A stretch of 10,030 bases of DNA from Clostridiaceae bacterium (GTDB taxonomy: Bacteria > Bacillota > Clostridia > Oscillospirales > Acutalibacteraceae), in assembly GCA_016292785.1 (NCBI GenBank), contig JAEDFL010000061.1, forward strand, positions 1-10,030, in the 5' to 3' direction. Shown here piece after piece: positions 1 through 6,847 of this stretch (its first letter is position 1; every line of letters starts with the position of its first letter). Position numbers and translations under genes: made by a program. The notes under the pieces were generated by a model that saw nothing but the letters and a program-made list of their open reading frames with translations, was not told where the DNA came from and ran no database searches.

Positions 1-36
1 AAATTATAATTATCGCTTTATTTTTTCATTTTCCCA

Positions 37-65
37 TTGAATTACGTTCGCATTTGTTTTATTAT
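37..65 (+). promoter_or_regulatory. Probable sigma-A promoter for the GH3 gene
   Basis: A TTGAAT -35 box (37-42) is separated by exactly 17 nt from a TATTAT -10 box (60-65). This matches consensus at 4/6 and 5/6 positions with ideal spacing. Transcription would start near 72, giving a leader of about 36 nt before the ATG at 108. The upstream in-frame ATG at 54 lies between the two boxes and so would not be in this transcript. The call rests on sequence match only; the region is AT-rich, so a chance match is possible. Confidence 0.5.
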
Positions 66-107
66 TATCTTAACCGTAAAGGGATTTCAAAAGAACGGAG
101 ATTTATT

Positions 108-2489
108 ATGGACAAATACGCAAGATTCAGATATCAGCCGTGTATTCCGCTCGGACAGCACGGAAGAAAGGTGACCGGCTCTCCCGCTCATGCGGCACTC
201 TCAAGAAAAGCGGCAGGCGAGGGAATGGTGCTCCTTAAAAACGAAAACAACGCTTTGCCGTTTAAAAAGGGTGAAAGGCTCGCTCTTTTCGGAAAGGCGA
301 CTATCGAATACATAAAGGGCGGCGGCGGAAGCGGCGATGTTCACTGCGCTTACACCCGCAACATTTTTGAAGGCTTCGCTCAGAAAGAAGCGGAGGGCAA
401 GCTCGGCGTTTATATGCCGACCGTCGAATACTACAAGGAATATGTTAAGGAGCAGAGCAAATTTGTTCCGACCTCTGACGATATTGAAAAGACGTGGAGC
501 ATAGTCAATGCAATGGATTTCTGTCAGGAAAAGGATGATATCATCTACGACACCTTTGCAAGTATGCATGTTCCCGAAGCCGACGTACCCGATGAGCTTA
601 TCGTCTCGGCGGCAGAAAAAGCAGATGCGGCAGTTATTACTCTCAGCCGCTTTTCTGCCGAGGGTGTAGACCGCCGTGCCGTTGACGGTGACTACTATCT
701 TTCCGACGTTGAAAAGCGTCTTATCGACAGGGTTTCTGCGGCTTTTGAAAAGACGGTTATCGTTATAAATTCGGGTGCGCTCATCGACTGTGAATACTTT
801 GCCGAGAACGACAAGGTTCAGGGCATTCTTTTCGGCTGGCAAGGCGGTATGGAGGGAGGTATGGCTGTTGCCGACCTTCTCTGCGGCGACGTCAATCCGT
901 CGGGCAAGCTCGGCGATACCATTCCTAAGTCCTATAACGATTATGAGAACGGAAAAATTTTCCAAACAGGATATGAGCATCTTGACTATGAAGATGACAT
1001 TTATGTCGGTTACAGATATTTTGAAACAATTCCCGGAGCGGCGGAGAAGGTACGCTATCCCTTCGGCTTCGGTCTTTCATACACGACCTTTGAAATGAGC
1101 GGTGCTTTCTGCGGCGAGACGGACGGAAAGATCGTTGCCGCCGTAACGGTAAAGAACACGGGCGATGTCGCCGGCAAAGAGGTTGTTCAGCTCTATTACA
1201 GCGCACCGCAGGGCAAGCTCGGCAAGCCGTCAAAGGAGCTTGCAGCTTTCACAAAGACAAAGCTTCTTGCTCCCGGCGAAAGCCAGACTGTTGCGCTGAG
1301 CTTTGATATTAACGATATGGCAAGCTTTGACGATCTCGGCAAGGTTCAGAAATCGGCGTTTGTGCTTGAAAAGGGCGAATATGTCTTCCACCTCGGCAAT
1401 TCGGTAAGAAACACCCGTCAGCTCAGTTATAAATTTGTTGCCGAAGACGATATTATCGTAAAGCAGTCAAAGTCGCTCCTGACTCCGTTCAAGCTCGAAA
1501 GACGTTTGCTTGCGGACGGCACATATGAGGCGCTTCCCCAGGGTGAGCCGCACTATTATTCCGAAAGGAACAAGGCGGTTGACGTGAAAGCTCCCGAGGC
1601 TGAGGTCAGGTTTGACGATGTTGTCACAGATGAGGAGCTTGACGCTTTCATCAAGCAGTTCACCGTGGACGAGCTTATAGACTTCGTAGGCGGACATCCG
1701 TTCCGCTCATCGGTCTGCAATACAGGCGCATTCGGAGGTCTTGACCGTCTTGCCGTTCCTGCCGTTCCGACGGCTGACGGACCCGCAGGCGTTCGTCTTG
1801 ACGAAAAAACAGGCGTTCCGACAACCGCATGGCCGTGTGCAACTCTCCTTGCCTGCACATGGAACACCGAGCTTATTCAGGAGGTCGGTGCGGCAGGAGG
1901 AGCCGAGCTTAAAGAGAACAACCTCGGCGTATGGCTTGCTCCTGCGATGAACATTCACCGCAATCCGCTCTGCGGACGTAACTTTGAATACTTCTCCGAG
2001 GATCCCGTGCTTGCCGGAAAATGCTGTGCCGCCGATGTGCTCGGCATACAGTCCAACAGGGTTGCGGTATCGGTCAAGCACTTTGCCTGCAACAACAGGG
2101 AGTCCAACCGTTTTGAGTGCGATTCGAGAGTTTCTGAGCGTGCGCTCAGAGAAATTTATCTCAGAGGCTTTGAGATTTGCGTCAAGGACGCCGATCCGTG
2201 GACGATAATGTCCTCATATAATCTCATCAACGGCAACCACACCTCGACAAGCTATGAGCTTCTGACGGAGATCCTCAGAAACGAATGGGGCTTCGGCGGA
2301 ATTGTTACGACCGACTGGGGCGTACACAGCGCAAACTCCGACGAGATTATTGCCGGAAACGATATCAAGATGGGCGAGGGTGATCCCAAGGAGCTTAAAG
2401 CCGCATTTGAAAGCGGAAAGCTCACCAGAGCCGACCTTGAGCCGTGTGTAAAGCGTATACTTCAGATGACAATGAAATTTGCGAACTGA
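108..2489 (+). CDS. Glycoside hydrolase family 3 beta-glycosidase, swapped domain order
   Basis: This 793-residue enzyme probably hydrolyses terminal beta-linked glucose or xylose from oligosaccharides by the retaining GH3 mechanism. It has no signal peptide, so it should act in the cytoplasm on imported sugars. The domain order is inverted. The alpha/beta sandwich domain comes first (about residues 35-320: GMVLLKNENNALPF at 39-52, a GGGGSGD loop at 71-77, SAEGVDR with candidate acid/base E185). The Fn3-like domain follows, introduced by YPFGFGLSYTTF from residue 317. The TIM barrel is last (about 500-790). The barrel carries DGPAGVR (D557), KHFACN (K657, H658) and TTDWG, whose D736 is the expected nucleophile. 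ATG 108 is chosen because GGAG at 97-100 sits 7 nt upstream; an in-frame ATG at 54 would add 18 unconvincing residues. Exact substrate cannot be read from sequence. Confidence 0.95.
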   Translation: MDKYARFRYQPCIPLGQHGRKVTGSPAHAALSRKAAGEGMVLLKNENNALPFKKGERLALFGKATIEYIKGGGGSGDVHCAYTRNIFEGFAQKEAEGKLGVYMPTVEYYKEYVKEQSKFVPTSDDIEKTWSIVNAMDFCQEKDDIIYDTFASMHVPEADVPDELIVSAAEKADAAVITLSRFSAEGVDRRAVDGDYYLSDVEKRLIDRVSAAFEKTVIVINSGALIDCEYFAENDKVQGILFGWQGGMEGGMAVADLLCGDVNPSGKLGDTIPKSYNDYENGKIFQTGYEHLDYEDDIYVGYRYFETIPGAAEKVRYPFGFGLSYTTFEMSGAFCGETDGKIVAAVTVKNTGDVAGKEVVQLYYSAPQGKLGKPSKELAAFTKTKLLAPGESQTVALSFDINDMASFDDLGKVQKSAFVLEKGEYVFHLGNSVRNTRQLSYKFVAEDDIIVKQSKSLLTPFKLERRLLADGTYEALPQGEPHYYSERNKAVDVKAPEAEVRFDDVVTDEELDAFIKQFTVDELIDFVGGHPFRSSVCNTGAFGGLDRLAVPAVPTADGPAGVRLDEKTGVPTTAWPCATLLACTWNTELIQEVGAAGGAELKENNLGVWLAPAMNIHRNPLCGRNFEYFSEDPVLAGKCCAADVLGIQSNRVAVSVKHFACNNRESNRFECDSRVSERALREIYLRGFEICVKDADPWTIMSSYNLINGNHTSTSYELLTEILRNEWGFGGIVTTDWGVHSANSDEIIAGNDIKMGEGDPKELKAAFESGKLTRADLEPCVKRILQMTMKFAN

Positions 2490-2505
2490 TAATTTCTGAA
2501 AAAAT

Positions 2506-2550
2506 AAAAGGCTTGTATCGGATTGACTTTCCGTTACAAGCCTTTTTCTG
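2506..2550. terminator. Bidirectional intrinsic terminator between converging genes
   Basis: A perfect 12-bp stem pairs AAAAGGCTTGTA (2506-2517) with TACAAGCCTTTT (2535-2546). A further 4-bp inner stem (CGGA 2519-2522 with TCCG 2530-2533) closes a 7-nt loop. On the plus strand the hairpin runs into TTTTTC. On the minus strand it runs into TTTTATTTTTT. It can therefore stop both the GH3 transcript, 16 nt after its stop codon, and the minus-strand transcript whose last gene ends at 2563. Confidence 0.9.
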
Positions 2551-2562
2551 CCGTATTCTTAT

Positions 2563-3732
2563 TTACATAACTGCGTATTCGGCAATTCGCCTTACACATT
2601 CGCCGTCGCAGGCGCCCATAAATTTCTCCCTGAACGCAGGGATTCTGTCCTCACGGAAGTCGCCGCTTCGGATCGCTTCGATTATCTCGTCATTGTCAAT
2701 AACTATCTTGCCGGGGACGAAGCTCTTGTAATCGAAATAAAAGCTCCTGTCGTGCTCATACTGCTCAAGGTCGTAGGCATAGAAAAGCATCGGCTTACCG
2801 AGCAGGGAATATTCAAATATCAGCGAGGAATAGTCGGCAATCAGAATATCTGCGGCGCAGAGTGCCGTTTCAATTTTCAGACTGTTTGAGCCGTCAAAGA
2901 CGAAATCGCCGTACTTTTCTTTTTCCTCCTCGGTCATACCGAAATTCTTCGCCGTGAACGGGTGAAGCTTCAGAACGAGGGCATAGTCCCTGCCGAAAGC
3001 CTCTTTCAGCTTTGCGTAATCGAGGGGATTTTCATTATATGCCTGTTCGGGCGAATTTCCTCGGAACGTGGGCGCATAGAGAATGATTTTTCTGCCGCCG
3101 ATCTCAGGGAAGCTTTTCAGAAGCTCATCTCTCTGAGCCGCAACGAAATCACCGTCAAAATAGATATCGGTTCTCGGAGTTCCGAAAGCCTTAACCCTGC
3201 GTTCGGAGCATCGGAAAGCCTCGGCATAGCAGGGGATAACCGCCTCGGACGAGACGAAAACATCGGTGTATGTATTGTGCATCGGGAAACGGAGCATATC
3301 CTCACGTTTTCCGCCCCACGGGAGATCGAGCGTGGAATAACCCCATTTTTTAAAAGCTCCGCAGGCGTGCCAGAGCTGAATTACCCTCGTTCCCTTTTTC
3401 GGCTGATGAGCATAAACAGGATCGAAATTATCGGTGATAAAAACACACTTGCACTGAGCGTAGAGTTTTTGAAATTTGAAATCGAACAATATCCTTTTCA
3501 GCGGATTTTGCGGCGACTGCATTATGCGGCAGTCATAACCTCTCTCACTCAAAAAGTCGTAAATTCCCGTCATATTGTCGGGCATCTCCGTATAATTCTT
3601 GCTGTATGCAAAAAGTATGAGCTTTTCGTTTATCGGCTTGTTTTTGCAGAGATTGAACGCAAGCGGCCACAGCCAAAAGAAAAGTATTTTTCGCCTTAAA
3701 ATGACGAGCTTCTTTTTTAATCCGTTCATCAT
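2563..3732 (-). CDS. CDP-glycerol glycerophosphotransferase family protein (TagB/TagF-like)
   Basis: This 389-residue protein matches the Glyphos_transf family, which moves glycerol phosphate (sometimes ribitol phosphate) from a CDP-linked donor onto a teichoic acid or other surface glycan at the cytoplasmic face of the membrane. Family motifs appear in order: QLWHACG with H122, GTPRTD at 184-189, LYAPTFRG at 218-225, LKLHPF with H257, and ADYSS at 299-303. The two histidines correspond to the conserved pair in the TagF catalytic domain. A hydrophobic, aromatic segment at about 16-28, preceded by lysines and arginines, could anchor it to the membrane. The length fits a single-domain primase or short-chain enzyme rather than the larger TagF polymerase. 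AGGAG (3737-3741) lies 4 nt from the first ATG (3732) and 7 nt from the second (3729), so translation may start one codon later. The gene is 10 nt downstream of the sialidase-like gene and is probably cotranscribed with it. The acceptor is unknown. Confidence 0.88.
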   Translation of the reverse strand: MMNGLKKKLVILRRKILFFWLWPLAFNLCKNKPINEKLILFAYSKNYTEMPDNMTGIYDFLSERGYDCRIMQSPQNPLKRILFDFKFQKLYAQCKCVFITDNFDPVYAHQPKKGTRVIQLWHACGAFKKWGYSTLDLPWGGKREDMLRFPMHNTYTDVFVSSEAVIPCYAEAFRCSERRVKAFGTPRTDIYFDGDFVAAQRDELLKSFPEIGGRKIILYAPTFRGNSPEQAYNENPLDYAKLKEAFGRDYALVLKLHPFTAKNFGMTEEEKEKYGDFVFDGSNSLKIETALCAADILIADYSSLIFEYSLLGKPMLFYAYDLEQYEHDRSFYFDYKSFVPGKIVIDNDEIIEAIRSGDFREDRIPAFREKFMGACDGECVRRIAEYAVM

Positions 3733-3742
3733 ATCACTCCTG

Positions 3743-4714
3743 TCAGTCTTCGATTATTTCAAGCTTAACGAACATAACGGATCTGCGGTAATGGGTGTAG
3801 GTGATATAGACATATTTTCCGTCGGAGATAACGGCAGGATATGAAAATTCTGCGCCGTCGACCTTGTCCTCCTCGATTATAACAGGCTCGGAGAAGGTCT
3901 GAGCGTTGTCATCGGTTACGGAATATGCAATGATATTTCTGCTGCCCCATGATTCGGATATCGGGTTGTAAACGACAAAGACTTCTCCGTTCGGAAGCTT
4001 AACGCAGTCGATACCGCTGTTATTGTTCGGCAGGGAAGTTCTTTCGCATCGGCTCCAGTTCATACCGTCCGAGGTACTGCTTTTCAGAATACTGCCCTCC
4101 GAGGAACGAAGCAGAGCATATATGCGGTCGCCGTCCTGCCACAGAGTCGGCTGAATTATTCCGAGACCGTCGGCTGACCTGTGGTCAAAGTCCATTAAAC
4201 CGCTCCTATGCCATGTCTTGCCTGCGTCGGAGGAATAATCGACAAATGCGTCCCAAGCTTTCTTCGTTTCAACCGAAGCGGGTGCGGCGATCCGACCGTC
4301 CGAAAGCAGAATCGGCTTGTTCTTGACGGGGCCTCTGCCGCCCGAAGCATCGCCCTCAACAAGCTCGGCAGGCTCAGTCCAGCTTTCGCCGCCGTCGGAG
4401 GAACGCATGATAAAGGTGCGCCATTCGGGAATACGTCTGCCGTTCTTATAGAAAAGAAGAATTTCATTCCCGTATTCAAAGAGGACGGGATTCCAGCACG
4501 GCGTTTCGGTAAAGGTCATTCGCCTCGGATCGCTCCAGCCCTCGCCGTCATTTACGGAAAGATATATTTCAACATCATCGTTACTCTCCTTTGTGCCTGC
4601 AAACCACGCACAGATAAGTCTTTCACCGACCTTGAGGACGGTCGATGCGTGACACTGAGCAAAAAACTTTTTCTCAGGGAAAATCTCCTGACGTAAAACT
4701 TCACGGAATTTCAT
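3743..4714 (-). CDS. Sialidase-family (BNR/Asp-box) beta-propeller protein, cytoplasmic
   Basis: This 323-residue protein resembles the predicted neuraminidase group (COG4692/BNR_2 type). Four clear Asp-boxes mark propeller blades: SVNDGEGW (53-60), SSDGGESW (105-112), SSDAGKTW (161-168) and STSDGMNW (213-220). A degenerate fifth, SVTDDNAQTF, follows. Other conserved blocks of this group are CHAST (21-25), AWFAGT (36-41), CWNPVLF (73-79), GPVKNKP (128-134), IQPTLW (187-192) and FSYPAVI near the C-terminus. There is no signal peptide and I do not see the classical N-terminal RIP motif of secreted GH33 sialidases. A true sialic acid substrate is therefore uncertain, and another glycosidase activity is possible. 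ATG 4714 is chosen because GAGGTGG (4718-4724) lies just upstream; an in-frame TTG at 4726 would overlap that ribosome binding site. It is the first gene of a pair with the glycerophosphotransferase. Confidence 0.85.
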   Translation of the reverse strand: MKFREVLRQEIFPEKKFFAQCHASTVLKVGERLICAWFAGTKESNDDVEIYLSVNDGEGWSDPRRMTFTETPCWNPVLFEYGNEILLFYKNGRRIPEWRTFIMRSSDGGESWTEPAELVEGDASGGRGPVKNKPILLSDGRIAAPASVETKKAWDAFVDYSSDAGKTWHRSGLMDFDHRSADGLGIIQPTLWQDGDRIYALLRSSEGSILKSSTSDGMNWSRCERTSLPNNNSGIDCVKLPNGEVFVVYNPISESWGSRNIIAYSVTDDNAQTFSEPVIIEEDKVDGAEFSYPAVISDGKYVYITYTHYRRSVMFVKLEIIED

Positions 4715-4746
4715 AATCCACCTCAATTTTTTCTTATATAAGACAA

Positions 4747-4771
4747 AGAGACTGTCACGCGGACAGTCTCT
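4747..4771 (-). terminator. rpmB terminator hairpin with weak U-tract
   Basis: A perfect 10-bp stem (agagactgtc 4747-4756 with gacagtctct 4762-4771) and a 5-nt loop lie 17 nt after the rpmB stop codon on the minus strand. The tract after the hairpin reads TTTGTCTTATATAAG, which is interrupted. Termination may therefore be partial, allowing read-through into the sialidase-like gene 32 nt further on. Confidence 0.7.
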
Positions 4772-4788
4772 GAATCATCTTTTAATCA

Positions 4789-4977
4789 TTACACGGCACG
4801 AGTAACCTTACCTGAACGAAGGCAACGTGTGCAAGCATATACCTTGCGCGGAGAACCGTTAACGATCGCCTTAACACGCTTAACGTTCGGCTTCCATGTT
4901 CTGTTTGAACGTCTGTGTGAGTGGGAAACCTTGATACCGAAAGCAACATCTTTACCGCAGAAATCGCATTTTGCCAT
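4789..4977 (-). CDS. rpmB: 50S ribosomal protein L28
   Basis: This is a complete 62-residue bL28, a structural protein of the large ribosomal subunit. The sequence begins MAKCDFCGK and contains the typical basic stretch SHSHRRSNRTWKPNV. Two CxxC pairs (C4/C7 and C49/C52) form the zinc-binding, C-plus type of L28; many paralogues used under zinc limitation lack these cysteines. The length is normal for Firmicutes. The start is secured by a full AGGAGGTG ribosome binding site (4985-4992) 7 nt upstream of the ATG. It appears to be transcribed alone from its own promoter and is followed by a hairpin terminator. Confidence 0.98.
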   Translation of the reverse strand: MAKCDFCGKDVAFGIKVSHSHRRSNRTWKPNVKRVKAIVNGSPRKVYACTRCLRSGKVTRAV

Positions 4978-5021
4978 TTGTCGGCACCTCCTTTAATTGC
5001 GAATACTAAACAACATTTCAT

Positions 5022-5050
5022 ATATTAGCAGATTTGAGAGAAAAAATCAA
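5022..5050 (-). promoter_or_regulatory. rpmB promoter with extended -10
   Basis: On the minus strand a TTGATT -35 (5045-5050) is followed after 17 nt by a TAATAT -10 (5022-5027). The -10 is preceded by TGC, an extended -10 (TGn) element. The predicted transcription start is near 5015, leaving a short leader of about 38 nt that contains the rpmB ribosome binding site and no obvious regulatory structure. Confidence 0.7.
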
Positions 5051-5069
5051 GACTTTTTTTAAATTATTT

Positions 5070-6281
5070 TTAATCAATGAATTTCTTCATCAAATCCGGA
5101 CCGAAATCAATGTAATTACCCGTAGCTTTTGCCGTTTCCTCATTGATCGAATCAACGCCGCTGTCCTTTTCGGCGGACTTCTGATAAATCATATAGGGAA
5201 CGGGATCGCCTGCATGGGTTTTGGTGACGATCGGAGTCGGATGATCGGGCAAAATCATAATCTTGTAATCCTCACCTATCTCCTCAAGTCCGTTAATGAT
5301 TATCGGCAGGACACGGGAGTCGATATACTCAATCGCCTTGACCTTGTTTTCAGGCTCGCCTCTGTGTCCGCACTCATCGGGAGCTTCATAGTGAACGTAT
5401 GCGAAATCGACGCCGTTTTTAAGCTCCTCAACGGCGGCTTTCGCCTTGCCCTCAAAGTTGGTGTCGATGTAACCCGTTGCGCCCTCGACCTCGGGGGTGT
5501 TCATTCCTGCAGAAATGCCGATGCCCTTGAGAAGATCGACTGCGGAAATAACCGTGCCTTTCTTGCCGTAAAGGTCTTCAAACTTAGGAAGAACGGGCTT
5601 TTTGCCCTCGCCCCAGAGCCAGATGGAGTTTGCCGGACGCTTGCCCTCGGCAATCCTCTTTTTGTTGACGGGATGATCCTTGAGCAGATCGTAGCTCTCT
5701 TTCATCATTGCGATGAGCTTTTCGGCATTCGGAGAGGTTGAGAGATACGGTCCGACAACCCTGTCGGAGATATCGTGCGGAGGAGTCATATTGCCAAGCT
5801 CGACCGTACCGCCGTGATGAATAAGACAGTGACGGTAGCTTACTCCGGGGTAGAAATCAAATTCTCCGCCGCCGAAATGCTCCTGAACGGTCTTGATGAT
5901 CTCAGCCGCCTCTGCGCTTGAGATATCGCCTGCGGAATAGTCGATCATCGTCTTATCCTCGTATTTTTCCTCGTCGGAGAGGGTTACGACGTTGCACCTG
6001 AGTGCGATATCGTCGTCCGCCATTTTAACACCGATGCTGACCGCCTCAAGCGGAGAGCGTCCCGTGTAATATTTTTTCGGATCATATCCCATAACGCTGA
6101 GGTTTGCAACGTCGCTTCCGGGTTTGAGTCCCTCTGCGACAGTCCTGACAAGTCCGACCTCGCCGTGCTGAGCAAGACGGTCAAAATTCGGCTTGTTTGC
6201 AACCATCATCGGGGTTTTGCCTCCGAGAGCCGGAACAGGATAGTCCGCCATTCCGTCATACAATACTACAACATATTTCAT
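5070..6281 (-). CDS. ApgM-like alkaline phosphatase superfamily enzyme: proposed homoserine kinase or phosphoglycerate mutase
   Basis: This 403-residue protein belongs to the archaeal-type cofactor-independent phosphoglycerate mutase family. A bacterial branch (TIGR02535) is annotated as proposed homoserine kinase, the step that phosphorylates homoserine for threonine synthesis. The whole metal site of the superfamily is visible: D9 in YDGMADYP, the nucleophile serine S56 in PGSDVANLS, D302 and H306 in PDECGHRG, D346 and H347 in PDHPTP, and H356 in THAGDP. ATG 6281 is chosen because AGGTG (6288-6292) sits 6 nt upstream; the in-frame GTG at 6290 lies inside that site. It follows ybaK by 74 nt with no terminator or convincing promoter between them, so it probably belongs to the T-box(Thr)-controlled thrS operon. 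That favours the homoserine kinase role, but sequence alone does not settle it. Confidence 0.88.
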   Translation of the reverse strand: MKYVVVLYDGMADYPVPALGGKTPMMVANKPNFDRLAQHGEVGLVRTVAEGLKPGSDVANLSVMGYDPKKYYTGRSPLEAVSIGVKMADDDIALRCNVVTLSDEEKYEDKTMIDYSAGDISSAEAAEIIKTVQEHFGGGEFDFYPGVSYRHCLIHHGGTVELGNMTPPHDISDRVVGPYLSTSPNAEKLIAMMKESYDLLKDHPVNKKRIAEGKRPANSIWLWGEGKKPVLPKFEDLYGKKGTVISAVDLLKGIGISAGMNTPEVEGATGYIDTNFEGKAKAAVEELKNGVDFAYVHYEAPDECGHRGEPENKVKAIEYIDSRVLPIIINGLEEIGEDYKIMILPDHPTPIVTKTHAGDPVPYMIYQKSAEKDSGVDSINEETAKATGNYIDFGPDLMKKFID

Positions 6282-6287
6282 AACTGG

Positions 6288-6292
6288 CACCT
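6288..6292 (-). promoter_or_regulatory. Ribosome binding site that fixes the apgM-like start
   Basis: AGGTG on the minus strand is 6 nt upstream of ATG 6281. It includes the in-frame GTG at 6288-6290, so that GTG cannot sensibly be the start codon. Confidence 0.6.
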
Positions 6293-6355
6293 GCCTTGTA
6301 ACAATAATTTTTTCGAGCTGTGAAACCGCTTTCTAAAAATGTGCTGTGTGCGATT

Positions 6356-6829
6356 TTATTCGGGCAATTTACAAACATCTACCCAGCCGCTGAATCCCTG
6401 TGCAATTTTTTCAAGCTCGTCAACGGTCAGCTCAACTGCGCTGTTTGAACTGCCGACCGCAGGGAAAACGGTTTCAAATCTTTTGAGCGACTCGTCAAGA
6501 TAGGTCTTGACTCCGTCATTTATTCCGAACGGGCAAACGCCGCCGACCTTGTGGCCGATCATTGACTCGACCTCGTCGGGAGTGAGCATTTTCGCCTTGG
6601 TCGAAAACGCCGCCTTATATTTCGGGTTGTCGATTTTTGCATCACCGGCGGCAACTATGATGATCGCCTCGTCGCCGACCTTGAATGAAAGTGATTTTGC
6701 AATACGCTTGCCCTCAACGCCGAGTGCCTGAGCCGCAAGCTCAACAGTTGCGCTGGAAACGTCAAATTCCTTTATTTTGTCCTCAACTCCGAATTGACTG
6801 AGGTAGGCTCTTCCTTTTTCTATGGACAT
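6356..6829 (-). CDS. ybaK: YbaK/EbsC family aminoacyl-tRNA deacylase
   Basis: This 157-residue, single-domain protein belongs to the INS/YbaK superfamily. These free-standing editing enzymes hydrolyse mischarged tRNAs such as Cys-tRNA(Pro), and in other subfamilies Ala-, Ser- or Thr-linked tRNAs. The key features are IAKSLSF with the conserved lysine K45, and the glycine-rich active-site loop HKVGGVCPFGI. The length is typical of the family. The start at 6829 has GGAGG (6837-6841) 7 nt upstream. Its ATG is only 18 nt past the thrS stop codon and its ribosome binding site lies within that gap, so it is almost certainly cotranscribed with thrS. Which mischarged tRNA it edits is not evident; the symbol ybaK denotes the family rather than proven orthology to the Escherichia coli enzyme. 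Confidence 0.9.
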   Translation of the reverse strand: MSIEKGRAYLSQFGVEDKIKEFDVSSATVELAAQALGVEGKRIAKSLSFKVGDEAIIIVAAGDAKIDNPKYKAAFSTKAKMLTPDEVESMIGHKVGGVCPFGINDGVKTYLDESLKRFETVFPAVGSSNSAVELTVDELEKIAQGFSGWVDVCKLPE

Positions 6830-6847
6830 TGATTTGCCTCCGTTTTA

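Noticed and set aside
54..107. Upstream in-frame ATG giving 18 extra residues on the GH3 enzyme
   Set aside because: It lies between the predicted -35 and -10 boxes and has no ribosome binding site, whereas ATG 108 has GGAG at 7 nt spacing.
201..980. 259-codon open frame on the minus strand inside the GH3 gene
   Set aside because: It is antisense to a well-supported enzyme, shows no recognisable motifs, and fits a codon-bias shadow.
2962..3699. 245-codon plus-strand frame opposite the glycerophosphotransferase gene
   Set aside because: The minus-strand frame carries all family motifs, and this one has low-complexity composition and no family resemblance.
5041..5069. Possible terminator after the apgM-like gene from the A-run and T-run
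   Set aside because: Only A-U pairs would form around a small loop with no GC stem. The T-run also contains the rpmB -35 box.
5034..5741. 235-codon plus-strand frame opposite the apgM-like gene
   Set aside because: Shadow of a conserved enzyme. Its start falls in the rpmB promoter region and it has no recognisable domain.
6282..6355. Possible promoter or terminator between ybaK and the apgM-like gene
   Set aside because: Only a 4-bp GAAA/TTTC hairpin and no -35/-10 pair with suitable spacing were found.
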